64,000 bases of DNA, from positions 149,214-213,213 of the forward strand of contig NZ_NCXM01000008.1 of NCBI RefSeq assembly GCF_002104765.1. The letters run 5' to 3'. The notes under the pieces were generated by a model that was not told the origin of the DNA, searched no databases, and was given only the letters and a program-made list of their open reading frames with translations. The stretch comes from Mycolicibacterium vulneris. GTDB lineage: Bacteria > Actinomycetota > Actinomycetes > Mycobacteriales > Mycobacteriaceae. Shown here one piece after another: positions 42,208 to 50,888 of the stretch; the first letter of the stretch is position 1, and every line of letters starts with the position of its first letter. Both the position numbers and the translations under genes were made by a program.

Positions 42208-42339
42208 CGCCTCGCAGAATAGTCCAGTCGCGGGGCCGCCAGAAAGGGCCCGAATACTTTGCCATGACGAGCCCTTCCGGCCGGCGAACAGCCGGGTGAA
42301 CACGTTCTAATTCGTCACGCCCGCAGCCGCCGCGAGCTA

Positions 42340-43041
42340 TCAATGCCGGGTCAGGACATCTACCAGCAGCCGCACCTGGGCATCGAAGACGGTCTCCGGG
42401 TCGGTCAGCGTATCGGCGCCGTACTGCCCGAACACCTCGAGGCTGATCGCACCCAGCACCCCGGCCCACAGCAAAAAGCACTTGGCGAGCACCTGGTCAT
42501 CACCGGGGAACCCGAACTCGTGACGAATTCGCTCGAAGTCGGATGACATCGGTTGCGGGGCAAGATCATTCGTGAGCCGAATATCGCCGGTGGCGATTCC
42601 GGCCGCGACCGCGTCGAACAACGCCGCTACCACCCGGGTCCCCACCGCGACCGTGCGCTCGGGCGGCGCGTGATATCCGGGCACGGGACTGCCGTACAGC
42701 AGGGCCCAGCACGCCGGGTGTGCGACGGCCCAGCCCCGGGTCGCCCGCGCGATGGCGACGACGTCGTCGCTCCACAGGTCGCCGACCATGTCGCGGGCGC
42801 GATCCACGGCGTCAGCCAGGTCGGAGTAGGCGTCGACCAGCAGCAGGGTCAGCAGTTCGTCGCGGCTGGACACGTAGCGGTACACCGCCGAGGACACCAT
42901 GCCCAGGTCGCGGGCTATCGCCCGCACCGACAGACCGGCCGCGCCACGCTCCGCCAGCTGGCGGTGACCGAGCTCGATGATGCGTGCCTCGATCTGCTCC
43001 CGCGATTCCTGGCGTTTGCCCACGCGGCCAGTCTGGCACAA
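42340..43041 (-). CDS. TetR-family transcriptional regulator (Rv1816-like)
   Basis: A 233-residue TetR-family repressor homologous to Rv1816. The helix-turn-helix is GLSVRAIARDLGMVSSAVYRYVSSRDELL (about 36-64); the C-terminal effector part resembles the TetR_C WHG-type domain (RGWAVAHPACWALLYGSPVPGY). Divergent from the Ddn-like gene, with two GAGAGC-type operators between them, so it most likely controls both. In M. tuberculosis, mutations of Rv1816 have been linked to the response to isoxyl-type or related drugs, which I recall only loosely. Confidence 0.92.
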   Translation of the reverse strand: MCQTGRVGKRQESREQIEARIIELGHRQLAERGAAGLSVRAIARDLGMVSSAVYRYVSSRDELLTLLLVDAYSDLADAVDRARDMVGDLWSDDVVAIARATRGWAVAHPACWALLYGSPVPGYHAPPERTVAVGTRVVAALFDAVAAGIATGDIRLTNDLAPQPMSSDFERIRHEFGFPGDDQVLAKCFLLWAGVLGAISLEVFGQYGADTLTDPETVFDAQVRLLVDVLTRH

Positions 43042-43043
43042 CC

Positions 43044-43058
43044 GAGAACACCGCTCTT
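43044..43058. promoter_or_regulatory. TetR operator candidate 1 (imperfect)
   Basis: GAGAACACCGCTCTT is an imperfect copy of the perfect dyad 52 bases away and abuts the TetR start (42341-43041). Together they form a twin-site operator for the adjacent regulator. Confidence 0.6.
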
Positions 43059-43095
43059 GCTTTCCGCGGTGCGTTGTGGCAGCGTGTTCAAATCA

Positions 43096-43110
43096 GAGAG
43101 CACCGCTCTC
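43096..43110. promoter_or_regulatory. TetR operator candidate 2 (perfect dyad)
   Basis: GAGAGC-ACC-GCTCTC, perfect 6-base arms with a 3-base spacer, 35 bases upstream of the Ddn-like ATG. Two sites 52 bases apart (centre to centre, about five helical turns) would allow one TetR protein to repress both divergent genes. Confidence 0.7.
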
Positions 43111-43145
43111 AGAAGTTTGACCAGGATTCGCTGAGAGGCCGCACC

Positions 43146-43592
43146 ATGTCCACCCGTTATGAAGAACCGAACCGGGTCGCCCGAGCCGCCAACGGGGTCA
43201 TTCGCTGGCTCGCCGAGGCGGGAATCAGCATCGCCGGGACCCGGGCGCTGCGCGTGCGCGGCCGCAAAACCGGGAAGCAACGCGCGGTGGTGATCAACCT
43301 GCTGACCGTCGACGGCGTGGACTACCTGGTCTCGCCGCGCGGCAATACCCAGTGGGCGCGCAATGTCCGGGCGGCGTCCGTCGTCGAGGTGGGTCCCCGC
43401 TGGCACCGGCGACGCGTACGGCCCGACGAGGTCGACGACGCGGCCAAGCCCGACCTGCTGCAGCGCTACCTGACCAGATGGTATTGGCAGGTCAAGGGCT
43501 ATGTCGCCGGGTTGACCCCGGACAGCACCGACGAGCAGTTCCGCGCCGCCGCACCCTCGATTCCGGTGTTCGCGCTGACCCCGGTGGGCTGA
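43146..43592 (+). CDS. Deazaflavin (F420)-dependent nitroreductase-family protein (Ddn-like)
   Basis: A 148-residue split-barrel protein of the Ddn/DUF385 family. The core GTRALRVRGRKTGKQRAVVI (about 36-55) and VDYLVSPRGNTQWARNVRAA (about 63-82) bind F420 in characterised members. Substrates vary from quinones to nitroimidazole prodrugs and are not predictable here. ATG 43146 follows GAGAGGCCGCACC. It is presumably repressed by the divergent TetR regulator. Confidence 0.87.
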   Translation: MSTRYEEPNRVARAANGVIRWLAEAGISIAGTRALRVRGRKTGKQRAVVINLLTVDGVDYLVSPRGNTQWARNVRAASVVEVGPRWHRRRVRPDEVDDAAKPDLLQRYLTRWYWQVKGYVAGLTPDSTDEQFRAAAPSIPVFALTPVG

Positions 43593-43598
43593 CCGGCC

Positions 43599-44279
43599 CT
43601 AGTGCGCGTTGTCGCGTACTCCGAGGTCCTCGCGGACCTCCTCGGACGTGGCGCCCCACGACACCGCCGCCGGAAAGTCGCCCCACACGCTGTTGAAGAT
43701 CCCGACGATCTGTCCGGGGCCGCCACTGGGCGCCAGATACACCGGTCCGCCCGAATCGCCGTTGTGGCTCTGCACGCCGTGCGACATGGTGAACCAACCG
43801 TTGTTCACGCTCTCCACCGTCCCGCAGGTTTCCCCGGTGATCACGCCGAAATGGCAGACCGGCTGCCCGGGCGCAAGCGTCAGGCCGGGATCGGAGACCA
43901 GCGGCCGGCCGCCCGGCAGGATGTTGTTCGCCATGACGCTGTTGTCCAGCACGATCGCTTCGTAGTCGTTGATCACCTGGCTCGTGGACACCGTGGTTCC
44001 GCTGGGGGTGTTGTCCCGGAACGCTGCCATCCGGCCGATGACGGCACCGCCGCGATCCGTCACCACACCGCTGCCCCCACCCCGGCAGTGTCCCGCGGTG
44101 AACGCGATTTTCAGGCCGGGATCGACGTACCCCAGCGTGCAGACACGGTTGTCCTGACGTATTTCCATGCCCGGATACACCACGACGTCGGCTTTAGCCG
44201 GCGCGGCCGGCACAAAGTAGGCCAGGGCCACGACCGTAGCCGACGCGGCGAACGTGCGCGTTGCCAGACGATGCACCAT
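43599..44279 (-). CDS. Secreted trypsin-like serine protease (Rv1815-like)
   Basis: A 226-residue exported protein homologous to Rv1815. The signal peptide covers residues 1 to about 30 ([22 protein letters not shown]). The catalytic triad fits chymotrypsin-like S1 proteases: FTAGHC (His, about residue 63), an aspartate in NDYEAIVLD, and GDSGGP (Ser, about 175). Paired cysteines should form disulfides outside the membrane. Substrate unknown. Convergent with the Ddn-like gene. Confidence 0.9.
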   Translation of the reverse strand: MVHRLATRTFAASATVVALAYFVPAAPAKADVVVYPGMEIRQDNRVCTLGYVDPGLKIAFTAGHCRGGGSGVVTDRGGAVIGRMAAFRDNTPSGTTVSTSQVINDYEAIVLDNSVMANNILPGGRPLVSDPGLTLAPGQPVCHFGVITGETCGTVESVNNGWFTMSHGVQSHNGDSGGPVYLAPSGGPGQIVGIFNSVWGDFPAAVSWGATSEEVREDLGVRDNAH

Positions 44280-44374
44280 GAACTCCGATTCATCGGGCCG
44301 ATACCGACGGGAGGGCGAGGTTACGGCGTAACCGTTCCTCCACGCTCAGCTTTTCGCGCCGGCCTGCGCAGATG

Positions 44375-45319
44375 TTACAGGGAGGTCACGGCCGGGGTGC
44401 CGGCCTCGGCGTGACGGGCCGCTCGCGGCAACCAGCCGGGCGGGCCGAACACGTAACCCAGCCGATCGCGCAGGCGCGTCGCCGATCGCCAGTCGCGGGC
44501 GATCGCGACGTATTCGCGGGTCTGCAACCTCCAGATGTTGAACGTGTCCACGCGCTTCGTGAGGCCGTAATGCGGCCGGAACAGCTCGGCCTGGAAGGTT
44601 CCGAAGAGCCGGTCCCAGACGATGAAGATGCCGCCATAGTTCTTGTCGAGGTAGACCTTGTCCATCCCGTGGTGCACCCGGTGATGCGACGGCGTGTTGA
44701 ACAGGAACTCGAACGGCCGCGGCAGCTTGTCGATCCGCTCGGTGTGGATCCAGAACTGGTAGATCAGGTTCACGGAGAAGCTGAAGAACACCATCCACGG
44801 TGGAATTCCCAACAGCGGCAACGGGATCCACATCAAGATCTCGCCGCTGTTGTTCCACTTCTGGCGCAGCGCCGTGGCGAAGTTGTAGTACTCGCTGGAG
44901 TGATGGGCCTGGTGGGTCGCCCAGATCAATCGCACCCGGTGCGCGATCCGGTGATAGGCGTAATACAGCAGGTCCACTCCGAGAATCGCGACGACCCAGG
45001 TGTACCAATGCGTCGGCGACAGGTGCCAGGGCGCCACGTAGGCATAGATCGCGGCGTAGCCGAGCAGCGCCAGGGTCTTCCAGCCGGCCGTGGTGGCCAC
45101 CGAAATCAGCCCCATCGAGATGCTCGCCACCGAATCGCGGGTCAGGTGCGCGCCCGACGCCGGCCGCGCCGTGTCGGCGGCCGCGACCGTGAGTTGTTCG
45201 AGCTTCCGGGCCGCGGTCCATTCGAGGGTCAACAACAGCAGGAAGAACGGGATGGCGACCAGCACCGGATCCCGCATCTGCGGAGGCAGGGCGGACAAGA
45301 AGCCTGACAGGGCGCTCAC
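44375..45319 (-). CDS. erg3: Sterol desaturase/fatty acid hydroxylase-family protein (Erg3-like, Rv1814)
   Basis: A 314-residue integral membrane di-iron oxidoreductase homologous to Rv1814. The histidine boxes are HRIAH, HQAHHSSEYYN and HHRVHHG, the ligands for the di-iron centre, with four or five hydrophobic helices around them. The C5-sterol desaturase label is by homology; mycobacteria do not make ergosterol, so the substrate may be a host sterol or another lipid. GTG 45319 was chosen for length; ATG-type starts further in are possible. Confidence 0.85.
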   Translation of the reverse strand: MSALSGFLSALPPQMRDPVLVAIPFFLLLLTLEWTAARKLEQLTVAAADTARPASGAHLTRDSVASISMGLISVATTAGWKTLALLGYAAIYAYVAPWHLSPTHWYTWVVAILGVDLLYYAYHRIAHRVRLIWATHQAHHSSEYYNFATALRQKWNNSGEILMWIPLPLLGIPPWMVFFSFSVNLIYQFWIHTERIDKLPRPFEFLFNTPSHHRVHHGMDKVYLDKNYGGIFIVWDRLFGTFQAELFRPHYGLTKRVDTFNIWRLQTREYVAIARDWRSATRLRDRLGYVFGPPGWLPRAARHAEAGTPAVTSL

Positions 45320-45360
45320 ACAGGTAAGACTACGACGAGCGCGGCGGTGTCGGTCCGCCC

Positions 45361-46083
45361 TCAGCGACGATCGTCCGACTGCGCTTCGTCTCCGGCATAC
45401 CACTGCACCGCGCGGACGCCGGGCAGCAGCGACAGTTCGGCCACCAGCCGCTCCAGGCGGGCCGGGGCGTCGCCGTTCATCAGCAGGTGGGCGGTCAGGG
45501 TGACCTCGTCGCCGTCCGGGTTACCGGTATGGATTCCGCGAAGCGTGATGTCGTTGCTGCCGGCGTGCTGAACTACCTGGGCCCGCGCGTACTTCTCGTG
45601 CTTCGGGCGGCACACCACCTGCACGAGGTAGGGCACCAGGCTCTCGTCCTCTTCGGCACTGTTGTCGCGGTCGATCAGCCGGCCCAGCGGGCGCCCCAGC
45701 AAGTGGATGCCGATGACGGTGCCGGTGCCGATCAGCGCGAACACCAGGTGCCCTGAAGCGGCCAGCACGCCGATCGCGGCCGAGCACCACAGGGTGGCGG
45801 CGGTGTTGAGGCCCCGGACGTTGACGCCCTCCCGCAAGATCACGCCACCGCCGAGGAACCCGATGCCGGACACGACATAGGAAGCGACCCGGGTGGGGCT
45901 GGTGTCGGAGGTGGCCGCGGCGTAGAGCACGAACAGTGTCGCGCCGCCGGCCACCAGTGCGTTGGTGCGTAGGCCTGCGCGCCGCGCCCGCCATTGCCGT
46001 TCCAGGCCGATGAGGGCGCCGCAGCCCACGCCGACGCCCAGCCGGAGCACGAAATCGAGAGCGCTCAGCGTCTCCACCGACAC
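45361..46083 (-). CDS. mgtC: MgtC-family virulence-associated membrane protein
   Basis: A 240-residue homologue of MgtC (Rv1811). The N-terminal domain has four or five transmembrane helices with the family signature GALIGLERQWRARRAGLRTNALVAGGA (about 23-49) and GIGFLGGGVILREG. The C-terminal 100 residues form the cytoplasmic ACT-like domain. MgtC supports survival in macrophages and growth at low magnesium, acting on F-ATP synthase in Salmonella. In M. tuberculosis the region from PE20 to mgtC is induced by low magnesium. Confidence 0.95.
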   Translation of the reverse strand: MSVETLSALDFVLRLGVGVGCGALIGLERQWRARRAGLRTNALVAGGATLFVLYAAATSDTSPTRVASYVVSGIGFLGGGVILREGVNVRGLNTAATLWCSAAIGVLAASGHLVFALIGTGTVIGIHLLGRPLGRLIDRDNSAEEDESLVPYLVQVVCRPKHEKYARAQVVQHAGSNDITLRGIHTGNPDGDEVTLTAHLLMNGDAPARLERLVAELSLLPGVRAVQWYAGDEAQSDDRR

Positions 46084-46329
46084 ACTCCTTCCCCCTGGTT
46101 CCTTCTGGGTCTCACACTCGAGTATCCCCCGGCACTACCGGGATACGGCCGTGGTTCGGTGCCGGTTGGCGCACCTAATCAGGCTGAGGTGAACAACAGG
46201 TGGACCCGAGTCAAACCGGGCGCTCGGCGCCCACCCCGACGAAACCTGCGGGCAGCCAATCGGTTGCGCCGCAGCCACCTGACCCATGTGCCGGGTGATG
46301 CTGCGGGCCGACTACTGCCGGGTCGGGAG

Positions 46330-46671
46330 CTACCCCTTGTTAAGTTGCTGCGGGCAATAGTATTTCGCCGCGATCGCCAAGAACGAGGTTGCATGATCGT
46401 TGGTGAGTCCAGGGTTTTCGCTCTTCAATTCGTCGAGCATCTGAGGGCCGACCTCGCCGTTGTCCATGGACACACACACCGATTTGGCGAACTTGATCGC
46501 CGCCTCCGGGGTCGTATAGGTGATGCCCGCGCTACGCAGCGAGGCAAGGAAACCGGCCTCGTCGCCGTTGGGTGTTACCGGATCGCCCTGCGCCAGCGGG
46601 GCAAAAGCGATGGCGGCCGAGACGCCGACCCCCATCACCAGCAGCAGTCTCATGACTCGTGATTGTCGCAT
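46330..46671 (-). CDS. DUF732 secreted protein (Rv1810-like)
   Basis: A 113-residue exported protein of the DUF732 family. Signal peptide at residues 1 to about 31 (MRLLLVMGVGVSAAIAFAP then AQG), then the helical domain with DEAGFLASLRSAGITYTTPEAAIKFAKSVC and FLAIAAKYYCPQQL; the two cysteines form a conserved disulfide pair. Start could also be the second ATG at 46653. Families of these proteins sit beside PPE genes in mycobacteria; function is unknown. One of three in this window. Confidence 0.82.
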   Translation of the reverse strand: MRQSRVMRLLLVMGVGVSAAIAFAPLAQGDPVTPNGDEAGFLASLRSAGITYTTPEAAIKFAKSVCVSMDNGEVGPQMLDELKSENPGLTNDHATSFLAIAAKYYCPQQLNKG

Positions 46672-46780
46672 GTCGCCGTGAGATTCGCAGCATGCAGGTT
46701 TCGCCGCAGACATCTTGAACGCCAAGGCATTCGAACGCAAGGGGCCGATCAGCCGCTACCGACCCGGCGCCCACGCCACG

Positions 46781-47104
46781 CTATGCCTTGGAAAGTTGGT
46801 GGGGGCAGTAGAACTTCGCGGAAATCAGGGCGAAGTTCGATGCCATCTCCATGTCCATGCCCGGGTTATGGCTTTTCACGTCGTGGACCAGCTCCAGGCC
46901 CGACTCGCCGTTGTTCAAACACGAGCACACCGCTCTGCCGGCAGCGACGGCCGAACCAGCGTTGGCAAAGCTGAAGCCCGATTGCTGGAGCGCCGCGATG
47001 AAGCCTCCGTCGTCGCCGTCGGGGTCACGCGCCGGATCGGCGTAGGCCGGTGCGGCGAGGCCGATCATCGCGGAAACACCGAGTAGCGCCAGTAGTCGTT
47101 TCAT
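46781..47104 (-). CDS. DUF732 secreted protein, second copy
   Basis: A 107-residue paralogue of the previous protein. Signal peptide MKRLLALLGVSAMIGLAAPAYA cleaved before DPA, followed by DDGGFIAALQQSGFSFANAGSAVAAGRAVC and FALISAKFYCPHQL. It carries an extra cysteine (CSC). GTG at 47107 is in frame directly before the ATG; the GGAAGGG site fits either. Likely transcribed from the upstream PPE gene. Confidence 0.85.
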   Translation of the reverse strand: MKRLLALLGVSAMIGLAAPAYADPARDPDGDDGGFIAALQQSGFSFANAGSAVAAGRAVCSCLNNGESGLELVHDVKSHNPGMDMEMASNFALISAKFYCPHQLSKA

Positions 47105-47151
47105 CACTGATTACCCTTCCGTTGCGAACTCACACCGATTCGCCTTGTCTG

Positions 47152-48507
47152 TCAACCGAACTGGGCATCTGCGGGCAATACTTTTGACTTGTCGCCCTTC
47201 TTCAGATGCACCGCGTGGATGCCGGGTTTCTTGGCCAGTTGCTCGAGGAGCGTGTCAAGGTTCTCTTGGTCGACGTTGTGGTGCTGCACGGCTTCGGGCT
47301 TCTCCGAGATCTGCGCGACAAGACGTTTCAGCTGTTCCGGTGACTGTTTGTCCTTGAGGTCCTTGATCGGAGTCATCCGGCTACGCATGCCGGCACGCAT
47401 CACGGTGGGTCCACCGGAGCCCAGCGCGCTGCCCAGCATCCCGGCCAGTCCCATCGAACTGAACAGACTCCCCGCGCCCAGCGCTGCCGCCGACACGACC
47501 TCGGTTCCGGCGTCCGAGAGGGCGGCGGCGACGGTCCTGATGGATGGGGTGGCGGTGGCCCAGCTCGGCGGGATCGACAGCTTGCCGACCAGCGTGCCGG
47601 CGTTTCCCATGCCGGCGATCGGGCTGATCGCGCTGTACAAGGTGCCGCGTCCAAAACCCAACGCCCCCAACCCGGCACCCAGTGCGTCTTTCGGCAACGC
47701 CCCATAAGCGACGGGTGGCGCGAACTTGAGCCACTGCGACAACGGGAAGTTGATCAACAACCCCATGTCGTTGAACTGCGTGGTCAGTCCCAGCGGCACC
47801 TTCACGGCGTTGTACATGCTGGTGTAGAAGCTGGCCCCGCCAGGGACGGTGTTGAACAGATTCGTCATGAATGTTTGGTAGATGTAGGCCAAGTTCGCCG
47901 GGACGGAGAAGGGCCCGCTGTAGGGCAAGGTGCTCGACGCCGAACTCACCGCGGCTGCTTGCATCGGTTCGGCGGCTTCATTGGTGGTCTTGGGCGCAGG
48001 GCTGAATTCCGTCAGATTGTTGGATGCGGTCGCCGACGAGGCGAAGTACGTGTCCATCGCGGTGGCGTCCTGGGCCCAAAACTCGCTGTATTCAGCCTCA
48101 TTCGCGGCGATCGCCGACGCGTTCTGTCCGAACAGGTTGGTGGCCACCAGCTGCGCGAGCAGGGCCCGGTTCTCCGCGATGACCGCGGGCGGCACATGCG
48201 CGGCGAATGCCGTCTCGTAGGCGGCGGCCGCCTCGGTGGCCTGGGTCGCGGATTGTGCGGCCTGCGCGGCGGTTTGCTGCATCCAGGCCACATACGGGGC
48301 GGCCGCGCTCGCCATGGCAATCGACGAAGGACCCACCCAGGGCCCGGCCGTGAGGCTCGAGAGCACCGACGAGTACGACGTTGCGGTGGACTGTAATTCG
48401 GTGGCCAGGTTCTGCCAGGACGTCGCCGCGGCCACCAACGATCCGGCTCCTGGGCCGCTGTACATCCGGCCCGAGTTGAATTCCGGCGGAAAAGCTCCGT
48501 AAAACAT
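47152..48507 (-). CDS. PPE protein, SVP subfamily, with charged C-terminal tail (PPE33-like)
   Basis: A 451-residue PPE protein. The N-terminal PPE domain (1-175) has PPEFNSGRMYSGPG, the AAYETAFAAHVPP hairpin and the WAQDATAM WxG-like region. The SVP motif is GKLSIPPSWATATPSIR (about 318-334). Unlike the usual ending, the last 75 residues are rich in Lys/Glu/Gln and hold two related pieces (PEQLKRLVAQISEKPEAV and ENLDTLLEQLAKKPGIHAV). Likely an ESX-5 substrate; by position the counterpart of PPE33. Followed by DUF732 genes and mgtC. Confidence 0.92.
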   Translation of the reverse strand: MFYGAFPPEFNSGRMYSGPGAGSLVAAATSWQNLATELQSTATSYSSVLSSLTAGPWVGPSSIAMASAAAPYVAWMQQTAAQAAQSATQATEAAAAYETAFAAHVPPAVIAENRALLAQLVATNLFGQNASAIAANEAEYSEFWAQDATAMDTYFASSATASNNLTEFSPAPKTTNEAAEPMQAAAVSSASSTLPYSGPFSVPANLAYIYQTFMTNLFNTVPGGASFYTSMYNAVKVPLGLTTQFNDMGLLINFPLSQWLKFAPPVAYGALPKDALGAGLGALGFGRGTLYSAISPIAGMGNAGTLVGKLSIPPSWATATPSIRTVAAALSDAGTEVVSAAALGAGSLFSSMGLAGMLGSALGSGGPTVMRAGMRSRMTPIKDLKDKQSPEQLKRLVAQISEKPEAVQHHNVDQENLDTLLEQLAKKPGIHAVHLKKGDKSKVLPADAQFG

Positions 48508-48575
48508 CTCGCGTACCCCTTACCTGGCTGTCCGGGTCGACAGAGCTTGACTGCCATGCGATTTGGTCATCGCGG

Positions 48576-49835
48576 TCACTCCTCGATGCACGGGATCACG
48601 ATGATGGTGGCCGCGGCCGGATCGGCTTCGGCGGCAACGCCGCCCAGCGAACCCGCCATCGAGGCGGCACCGCCGACCGGCCGGGTTGCGGCGGCTGCGA
48701 CAGCGCGTCCGGCCAGGCTGGACAGGGCCATCTGGTTGAAGACGCCCTCCTCACCGGCTATCGCGGCAGGCACCGCCGCCATGTTGGTCGGGAACACCTG
48801 GGAGAGCGTTCTGATCGCGGGGGCGGCCTCCGTCCAGCCCTGCGGCACCGACAGGCCGCCCACCAGAGCGGCCTTGCCCATCGACCCCGAAGCCTGCCCG
48901 GCCCCGACCGCGGAGCTGAGCATCGGCTTGACGGCGTTGGCGCCACTATTCAGCGGAGCCAATGCCCCGGCGATGGCTTTCGGCCCAGCCAAATAGGCCG
49001 CCGCGCCCTGCCCGTTCTGGCCCCAGGCGTACGCCTGGCCAAAGGACAGGAACGGACCGCCGGGGATGGTGGCCCACGACTGCGGCGAGTAGACCCCGGT
49101 CATCACCGACCAGAACTCGTTCCAGTTTGTGATGAAACTCGGAGTGGTCAGCTCCGTCGTCGTGGTGCCCGCCGAGCCGGCGGTGCTGACGGCCTGTGCC
49201 GCCGGCTGCATCGTGGTGCTCAATTGGGACAGGTGGCTGACGGTGTTCGCGCTCGACTGCCCGGTGCTCTGGGCGACGGCGGCCGCTTGAGTCGGACCGG
49301 CCGAGTCGTTGGTGGTCTGAGGCGGCTCGGCGAACGGGGTCAGCGCAGCGGCGCTGGCCGACGACACCGTATACGCGTACATCGCGGCGGCATCCTGCGC
49401 CCACACCTCCATGTAGTGGGCTTCGGTGGCGGCGATCGCCGGGGTGTTCTGGCCGAGGACATTGGTGGCGATCAGGGTCGCGAGCAGCGAGCGGTTGGTG
49501 GCGATCACCGGAGGTGGAACCGTCGCCGCGAACGCGGCCTCGTAGGCGCCGGCCGCGAGTTTGGCCTGGGCGCCCGCCTGCTCGGCTTGCGCGCCGGTGG
49601 CGCGCATCCACGCCACATATGGAGCCGCCGCGGCCGCCATGGCGATGGACGAGGGGCCCGTCCACGGGCCCGTTGCAAGGGTCTCGATCGTCGAGTTGTA
49701 TGACGCCGCAGCGCTTTGCAGCTCCGCGGCCAATTCGTCCCACGCCGCCGCCGCGGCCAACAGTGGCCCCGATCCCGCTCCGACGTATATCCGCCCCGAG
49801 TTGTATTCCGGCGGATAAGCCCCGAAATCCAACAT
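48576..49835 (-). CDS. PPE protein, SVP subfamily (PPE31/32-like)
   Basis: A 419-residue PPE protein. The PPE domain covers residues 1-175 ([49 protein letters not shown]). The SVP motif is [17 protein letters not shown] (about 330-346). The middle is Ser/Thr/Gln/Ala-rich. It ends unusually in IIVIPCIEE. Paralogue of the three other PPE proteins here; presumed ESX-5 substrate. No PE gene precedes it in the 600 bases upstream. Confidence 0.92.
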   Translation of the reverse strand: MLDFGAYPPEYNSGRIYVGAGSGPLLAAAAAWDELAAELQSAAASYNSTIETLATGPWTGPSSIAMAAAAAPYVAWMRATGAQAEQAGAQAKLAAGAYEAAFAATVPPPVIATNRSLLATLIATNVLGQNTPAIAATEAHYMEVWAQDAAAMYAYTVSSASAAALTPFAEPPQTTNDSAGPTQAAAVAQSTGQSSANTVSHLSQLSTTMQPAAQAVSTAGSAGTTTTELTTPSFITNWNEFWSVMTGVYSPQSWATIPGGPFLSFGQAYAWGQNGQGAAAYLAGPKAIAGALAPLNSGANAVKPMLSSAVGAGQASGSMGKAALVGGLSVPQGWTEAAPAIRTLSQVFPTNMAAVPAAIAGEEGVFNQMALSSLAGRAVAAAATRPVGGAASMAGSLGGVAAEADPAAATIIVIPCIEE

Positions 49836-50451
49836 CTAAAACCTCCGGTCCCTCTTCTGGCGGCCATGGTAGGCACGCTTTTGCGACCCCGGCATCGACG
49901 CAGTCGCAGCTCTAAGGGAATTCATCAAATTCGCTACCGGATACATGTGAAATTTCCATGTACTGCAGACAACAAAGCCATCCTGTTCCTAGCTCCGAAT
50001 CGGCACCGAAATGGTGTGCGAACCACTAGTCAAGCAACGCTGGCGATAGTGGCCATCTTTTATTTCAGATGGCATTCCCGCTAGGTAAACACTTGTATAA
50101 AATATGTGCCCTCGTCACGGTGGACGCTGCGAGAACGACGCGTAACAGTGGTCTAGCGGTGGCATAGATCACCTGGTTGAGAGAGTTTTCCCAGCGCTTA
50201 AATGATGCAGCCGTGAATCCGTTGGCATAGCGGATTACGGTTCGGCATTCGGTTTCTTCACCGATCTATAAACTGCTCAGAGGCTCTCTTCATCGGGCAT
50301 TAGCGCGAATTCTGATAACCTCCTACATCGTTCAGAGCCAGTAATGCGCATAAACCATGACTTGTCGAAGCAGCGGCCGAATATGTCGGCAGTACCACTG
50401 CCGGGCGTCATCACTGCCGCGCGTCGGTGCGCTAAGCGCATTTCGACATTA
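49836..50451. other. AT-richer intergenic segment upstream of the PPE31/32-like gene
   Basis: About 615 bases with no coding signal and lower GC than its neighbours, including TATAAAATATG near 50096. It contains a perfect 7-bp stem-loop (50052-50073, GCCATCT / AGATGGC, 8-base AT loop). It probably holds a long leader or promoter of the PPE-DUF732-mgtC group. In M. tuberculosis a magnesium-sensing leader precedes this group; I could not align one here. Confidence 0.5.
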
Positions 50452-50607
50452 CTACGAAATACAATTAAACCCACTCGGTCCGACTGCACTGTCGGTGCGG
50501 GCCATGCCGCTGCGCACGGACTGAACCTTCTGTCCGTGGGAGTCGGCCCGCGGGTAGATGACCTGGACGTTGCGACCCGAATCGCCGAACTGACCGTTGA
50601 TCGTCAT
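50452..50607 (-). pseudogene. esxN-like gene with internal deletion
   Basis: A 51-codon frame starts MTINGQFGD, as EsxN of the ESX-5 locus starts MSINYQFGD, then jumps to SGRNVQVIYPRADSHGQKVQ and SVRSGMARTDSAVGPS, matching the EsxN C-terminus (GRNFQVIYEQANSHGQKVQS, TDSAVGSS) but missing about 48 central residues including WGG. The reading frame is kept across the deletion, and the end (GFNCIS) replaces SWA. Without the turn motif and first helix it cannot fold as a WXG100 protein. A relic of an esx copy among PPE genes. Confidence 0.78.
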
Positions 50608-50888
50608 ATCGTTCCCCTAACATTCACCAATACAGGTAGACGCGGCCAGTCTGCTCTGGCACTGATTAGCTACTGACAATTTCCTGTGGAGCCGTAACGG
50701 CCCCTCACAATGCTGTTTGTCGCAGAGTGAGTAGTTGCGCGGACCAACCCGCGGTTGCTGTGCGACACAATAAACAAATCGGGATTACGACGACGCGACC
50801 CACGCGGCGCGGCCCCGGCGCGCGGTGTGAACCGGCGGCGGGCGAACAAGCTGTCACCCGGGGCCGGAGCCCATATAGCGGCCGTCAG
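50608..50888. other. Intergenic gap between DUF732 and the esxN relic
   Basis: About 280 bases with no gene I can support. A stretch rich in G/C near 50800-50840 and ACAATAAACAAATCGGG at 50765 look like ordinary intergenic sequence; no PE or esxM remnant was found upstream of the relic. Confidence 0.5.

Noticed and set aside
46084..46329. Possible magnesium riboswitch upstream of mgtC (GATTAGGTGCGCCA on the minus strand)
   Set aside because: Only a few bases resemble the M-box start; the rest of the conserved core could not be found.
50344..50676. Plus-strand open frame of 110 codons
   Set aside because: It is the complement of the esxN-like relic; the minus-strand homology explains the open frame.
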